Positions 33,301-39,300 of a stretch of DNA of 64,000 bases are shown here, one piece after another (within the stretch, counting starts at the first letter, position 1; the number at the start of each line of letters is the position of its first letter). The DNA comes from Limnephilus marmoratus (lineage: Eukaryota > Arthropoda > Insecta > Trichoptera > Limnephilidae), in assembly GCA_917880885.1 (NCBI GenBank), contig OU862928.1:43264962-43328961 (forward strand), written 5' to 3'. The position numbers were made by a program, and so were the translations under genes. The notes beneath the pieces are model-generated. The model had not been told where the DNA came from. It was given only the letters and a program-made list of their open reading frames with translations, and did not search any database.

Positions 33301-36300
33301 GTGTTTTGGTGACTATATCTGAATACCCAGGTACTTCCCCATCTCTCTCTTACCCATCTCCTTCCCCTCCCCTCTTTCTTCAGCCTTACAACATGTCCTA
33401 ATTGGGGATACCATAGTCTTACTGGCTTCAAATAGGAGCAGTTGGGACGCTTGTGCGCTATTAACATTTTATTAACAATGAGAAGTTTATGTTTATTAGT
33501 AATTAATGAATATTAGAAAATGTTGTCAAATATTTTTCAAGGGTCCAATTTACTTAGAGTAAAATAGAAAGTTGGGGACGAAGCAGGAGAGGAAGTTGTT
33601 TTAATCGATGACTATATAAATCTGCATAAAACAATTCCAAATTAACTAAACATTTTTATTACAATTTCTTATTGAAAATACAACAATGTTTTTGCAAATG
33701 GCAAATTATTATAGTGTAAACCGTGGTCGGTTACTAATTCCAATAAAATGTTAATAATTCTGTTGATTGAATGTTGATTGGTTGCAGGTCGTCTGCTTGG
33801 GATTTCACCCCAGAGGTGATATTCTCCCTCCGCAGGACAGTTCAACATCCCCAGTACATCCCCGGGAACAACACTTTTCATGCAGGAACTAATAATTTAC
33901 TTCTTGTGGAGATGGACAGACCGTAAGTATCACAAACATCAATAATAAATTACATATTATTTTCAATTTACATAATAATTTTGATGACCTCCAGTAGTAG
34001 TGGTGGAGCTCGCGGGTTCGAATCTCGTTGTGAGCATTTTTATGGTTGATAAATATTGTCTAAACAGGGTGTAACAGCACGTACCCGAAGGATTTTAACA
34101 AGTGATTCCTGAGCATATTTAGAGTATAAAAAGTACCTAGTAGTCATTTTTAAATGAAAAAAAATATCGTCTGACAGCAAAATAACATTTATAATTTTTA
34201 CTCCTCCTCGGGTACATGCTGTTACACCCTGTATATAATTTATCATAAGTTAATTTCACGATAAGTTCTAGAGCAGCAGCATTACTCAGTAATGCCTTTT
34301 TAACATTTACTCCACACAGGAGGCCCTGAGGAAAATAATTTCCTGAGATTTCCATCTGAGATGCTGTGTGGAGGGTCTTTTTGAGGAGAGGAAGGAATGA
34401 ACAATGGCCTTGAAGAGACCCATTTTGTAGGAAGGCGGAAACACAGAGGCCGCCAAATCGTTCCACAGCCGACCGTTGAATTCAAGAACGAGTCGAAGAA
34501 ACGACCCGTTCTCATGTGCAAATAATGTCAATCGTGTTCATATGTTGGGCGAGCGTTTCGCGTATTTCCCGACTATCCACCGGTGCGGAAGGGATCAATG
34601 ACCATGTTTCTTCGGAACATCTTCCATTGAAATACCGGTAGAACAAGGATAGCATTCCCACCTGACGCCTGTGCTCTAAAGATTGCAACCTGTTAGTTGA
34701 GATAGGAAAGAATATTATTCAGAATCGAAACATTATTTGAAATGGCTTTAGCCGTGTTTGATGATCAGATATGAATAGCCACTCTGGGCTGGAATAATGG
34801 GCGTACTGTACAGGGCCCACAGATACTGCAGACAGTACACAACTAATTACCCTGTACAAATTGCAAGTACGCCTCACGGTTGAACTTGGCATCCGCCTCT
34901 GGTCTAGAGCCCCAAAACACCTGAAAAAAACCCTCGGCTCTCTACAGAGACGAACGGTCCGTTTGATATTTTATCCTAACTTAACATACGGATTGCAATT
35001 TAGAGTACAGGCGTCGCGTGGGAATGCTATCCTTGTTCTACCGGTATTTCAATATAAGATGCTTCGAGAAACTAGCGTCATTGATCCCCTCAGCACCCGT
35101 GCATAGTCGGGAAACACGCCAAACGCCTGCCATATGTCACTTGAGAACGGGTCGTTTCTTCGACTCGTTCTTGTGTTCAGTAGCTCGGCTGTGAAAGATT
35201 TCCCGGCCTCTGTATTTCCTCCTTTATTGTATTGTCTCTTCAAGACGAATGTTCATTCAGGCCTTTCCTCAAAAAGTCCCTCCAGATGTACTGCTCCACC
35301 TTCCTCTAAAACTATTTCCCTTCCCTTAATCCCATCAGTCTCATAATATATCCCAAATAGCGGATGCCATAGTTCCCCTGGCCCCGGGCAGTAGTGACCT
35401 ACCTAACTACCTATATTAAATAATATAATGAATGATAGAGTAACTCTGTGGTGGTGTTTCAGGTTCCCCTTCAGCAGGATGTATCGGCCTGTCTGTCTGC
35501 ACACGGCCCAGGAATCTCTGGGAGTGGGAGGACTGACACTCACTAGGTGGGACCACACTGGTAGTAGGGTGAGTTAACCATCATTGATTGGTCCAATATA
35601 ATAACATGTCCTGTCCACTCCGAGCTATTTGCTGAATGAAATATGAAGCTTGCGATTAGTGTTGGGTAGGACACCATTTCAGAATGAGTTTGTATGAGGT
35701 ACTCAAATACTGAAATAAGGTGTTAAGGTGTCCCACCTGTGAGGTGACCCACCTGTGAGGTGTCCCACCTGTGAGGTGTGAGTTGTTTTTTTTACATTAG
35801 CTCCACACAAAAGGCCCTGAAGATAATAATTTCCCTCAGGACGTCTGTCATCTTAGGGGATGCTGTGTGGTGAGTCGTTTTAGGGAAAGGAAGGATAGGA
35901 AGTTATAGGAAGGAAAAGGGTATGAGGGGTGGGTAGGAATCTGGGGGTCAGTGTATCGAGGAGTGACGGACTTATTAATCCATCCCTCTCTCATCCCCAG
36001 TCTGGCTAGAAGGTCAAAAGGCCTCCCTCAACCAGTCTCATGATCCAGCCCGCCTTGCAGCAGGTTATCTGATGCATCCGCTGCTAAGACCTGGACAAAC
36101 GTCACCCTTTGAACCTGGGCACCCTGCTAAGACATTAAACGTAGCAATCCACTGAGGGTGACCTATGGCAGAGGTGTTGGTATCTAATAATGGTTCCCGG
36201 GGCGGCGGTACCCATACCCGTGTCGCAAATTATGAGGTGTGAGGTGAATGAATGAGATCAATGATTAGTACTGAGCACTGTGTATCATATTGTGTATTAT

Positions 36301-39300
36301 ATGTTATCTGCAGTGGATTTGCCTCGTAAACTGAATAATATATTATTTGTAAGGTATTTGTTTTGTATATTTATGTTAGTATGGTTTGTAGGTTTTAAGT
36401 TGCGATGAGTACAAGTCCAAAAACTTTCTAAACATACCCCCCCCCCCTCCTCCCTCACCGCCCTCACACAAATCCTCCACCCATTATAATTTTCATCATA
36501 TTTACAGTAACCTGGAAAATAGGTACCTACTGTAAGAAATACGACTGAACCTTCCGTTTATGAATAAAACAAAAAAAAGGTAAAAAGTTTAGTGGCAGGT
36601 ACAGACGTAACGCGGCGTCTTGGTCAGGGTCGGACTTCCGCCTAGGCCCGGGAGGTCCCGTCCTAGGGCCCCTACCTCGGGAGGCCCCGTCCTAGGGCCC
36701 CTACCTCGGGAGGAATTTACTCCACACAGGAGGAGATAGGAAATAAGTTCCGGAGGGTATATTTTATGATCTTCGGGGATACTGTGAAAATAGAACGCAT
36801 TGAGGGCACAAGACTCGGAAAAAAATCTTTCACATTTGCTTTAAAGCGGAAAAATGTTGCTCGTGCATTGATGGAGAACTTAGCTATTTGACGGTTGAAC
36901 TCACGATGCCTGTTGCCAGTGGGAATCTGATATAGTTTTAAGGTTTCCATTTTAACATCCCAAAAAGATTTCAATTTAAGAAAATGCTTAAGGATTTCCG
37001 TCTAAATATTGTCGGGAAATGACTTTACTAAAAATAAAAATGCATTTATTGGTTTACCATCCCACCTAGAAAATGTTTCACTTGCGGTGCTTTTTCTGTG
37101 TCTGTGAATGTAATAATCCACCCATGTAGGGACTACAATCGCAAATACCAGGGAAAATATTATTTCCTTTACAGGAAAAGGAAGGAGAGGAAGTTTTGGG
37201 AAGAAAAAAAGGTATGAGGGGTGGGTAGGAATCTGGGGTCGATGTGTCCAAGAATGAATCCATGAATCTATCCTCACCACTGTGGTGCAAGGCAATGTTC
37301 CGAGAGAGTCTTGCTGGAGAGGTCATCTCTCTCAACCAGTCTCTCTCGATCCGGACTGCCATACAGCTGATGGGCAGGTGCATCCGCCGGCAAGACCCGG
37401 AAAAACTTCAACCCATGCTCCCGGGCACCCCTGCTAAATCACCAAACGTAGCGAATCACTTGGGGTGACCCTTGGCTGAGGTGTTGGTTACCCAACAATT
37501 GTTTCCGGGGCGGCGGTATCCACACGCAAAATGGACCGTTGTGAGATTTATAAAAATTATCCACTCCCTTCGCTCTCGTCACTTTAAACTAGTTGGGGAT
37601 GCCATAGTCCTACAGGCTCCGAGATTATTGGGGAATTGGAACTAATGTGTGGTATTCACAATAATTCTACAAGTATTTTAATATCTATATAGAAGTTAGC
37701 TACTATTACTACCTATTTATATTTTTAAAACCTTTCTAAATGCGATAAAATATTTAATTTTGGATATCGTGTAATACACAATTCAAAATGATAATAGCGA
37801 TGTGGTGAATTTATATATAATTATTTTAAAGTTTAAAAGATTTGTTTAATTTGGGAGTTGGGTAAGGGTACCGCCGCCCATGGAACCATTTATTGGATAA
37901 CCAACACCTCTGCCATAGATCACCTCAAGTTGTTCGCTACGTTCGGTGACTTAGCAGTGGTGCCTGGGTTCACGGACTGAGGTTTGTCCGGGTCTTGGCG
38001 GCGGATGCATCTGCCCATCATCCCCATGGCAGGCCGGATCGGGAGAGAATGTTTGAGGGAGTCCCTTTGACTTATTCAGCCGTACTCTCTCGGAAAGTCG
38101 CCTTGCATCGCATTCGGAGGGATGGATTCAAACGTCCGTCTCTTTTGCACACACTGACCCTAGATTCCTACTCACCCAAAATACTTTTTTTCTTCCCAGA
38201 ACTTCTTCTCCTTCCTTTCCTCAAAAATTCCTCTACACAGCATCCACAAAGATGACATAGGCTTTGTGGGAAATTATTTTCCTCAGGGCCACCTGTTTGG
38301 AGCTAGTAAAAATAAAACATTCGAATGTTTTCAAAAACTTGCTAAAAAATGTCCCCCCCCCTTCCCCTCCCACCCCCGTGTGAGTGCTAAAGCTACGCCT
38401 TTACCCCTTAAGCTTTATCTATGGAGTGTGTCGGATGTATGGGAACGCACTAACATTCCTGAATAAGTTAATTATTGTTATAGTCCCACTGGCTCTGAAC
38501 AGTTGGGACCCTTGTGCGGTGTTTGTACTTGAAGCATATTATATATACGTATGTATGGATGTCATTTTTGGCCTCCAGCATGTCTTAAGCACTAAAATAA
38601 ATTTACAATACCTATAATAATTAGTTATTGTTCCTGTGTGTATATTGCTACAGAAACCAGCGACCCTCCTCTCCCAAGAAGAATGCCGCAGAAACTTCCC
38701 TCCTGGCACTGAGGGCGCAGTGGGCGGAGTGACGGACAGTCACCTGTGTGTCACCACCAGCAGTGATTGGAGAGGATGTGTAAGTAACAATGGCGCAACA
38801 ATTAATGAATTGAATGCACTGCTCGATGGGCCTTGCGGGTTATTCTCTCATTTTCTTAAATCATTCTTTTGTTCTATTTCAATATCCCAATAATTCCCAT
38901 TTATTATTAAATTAAATACTAACAAAAAATAATGTTATTTCGCATTCCCTTTCTAATAACATAATAATTAAACAACATCTTGTTGTGTTGGTTCACTTCG
39001 TAGCAAAGTGTCGCTACAGTTGCTCTTGACTAGCAATCCGGAGGTCACGTGTTCAAATCTCGGCGTGTGCAAATTAATTTAATTTGAATAGTTTTTGTTT
39101 GTGTTATAGTGAAATGTAATCTCAGTTTAGCCTTGGTGAACCTCTTGTGGGCCGTTCGGACACCGGTGGCCGCGAGGTGGCGCGCCATTTTGAAATGCAA
39201 TTTTGACCCTTATGTATACAGAAAGTGTATGAAGAACAATGTCAGAAACGCTTGCTCTATTATCGTACTTTACCATAGAGAAAACCGCAATGAGACAAGT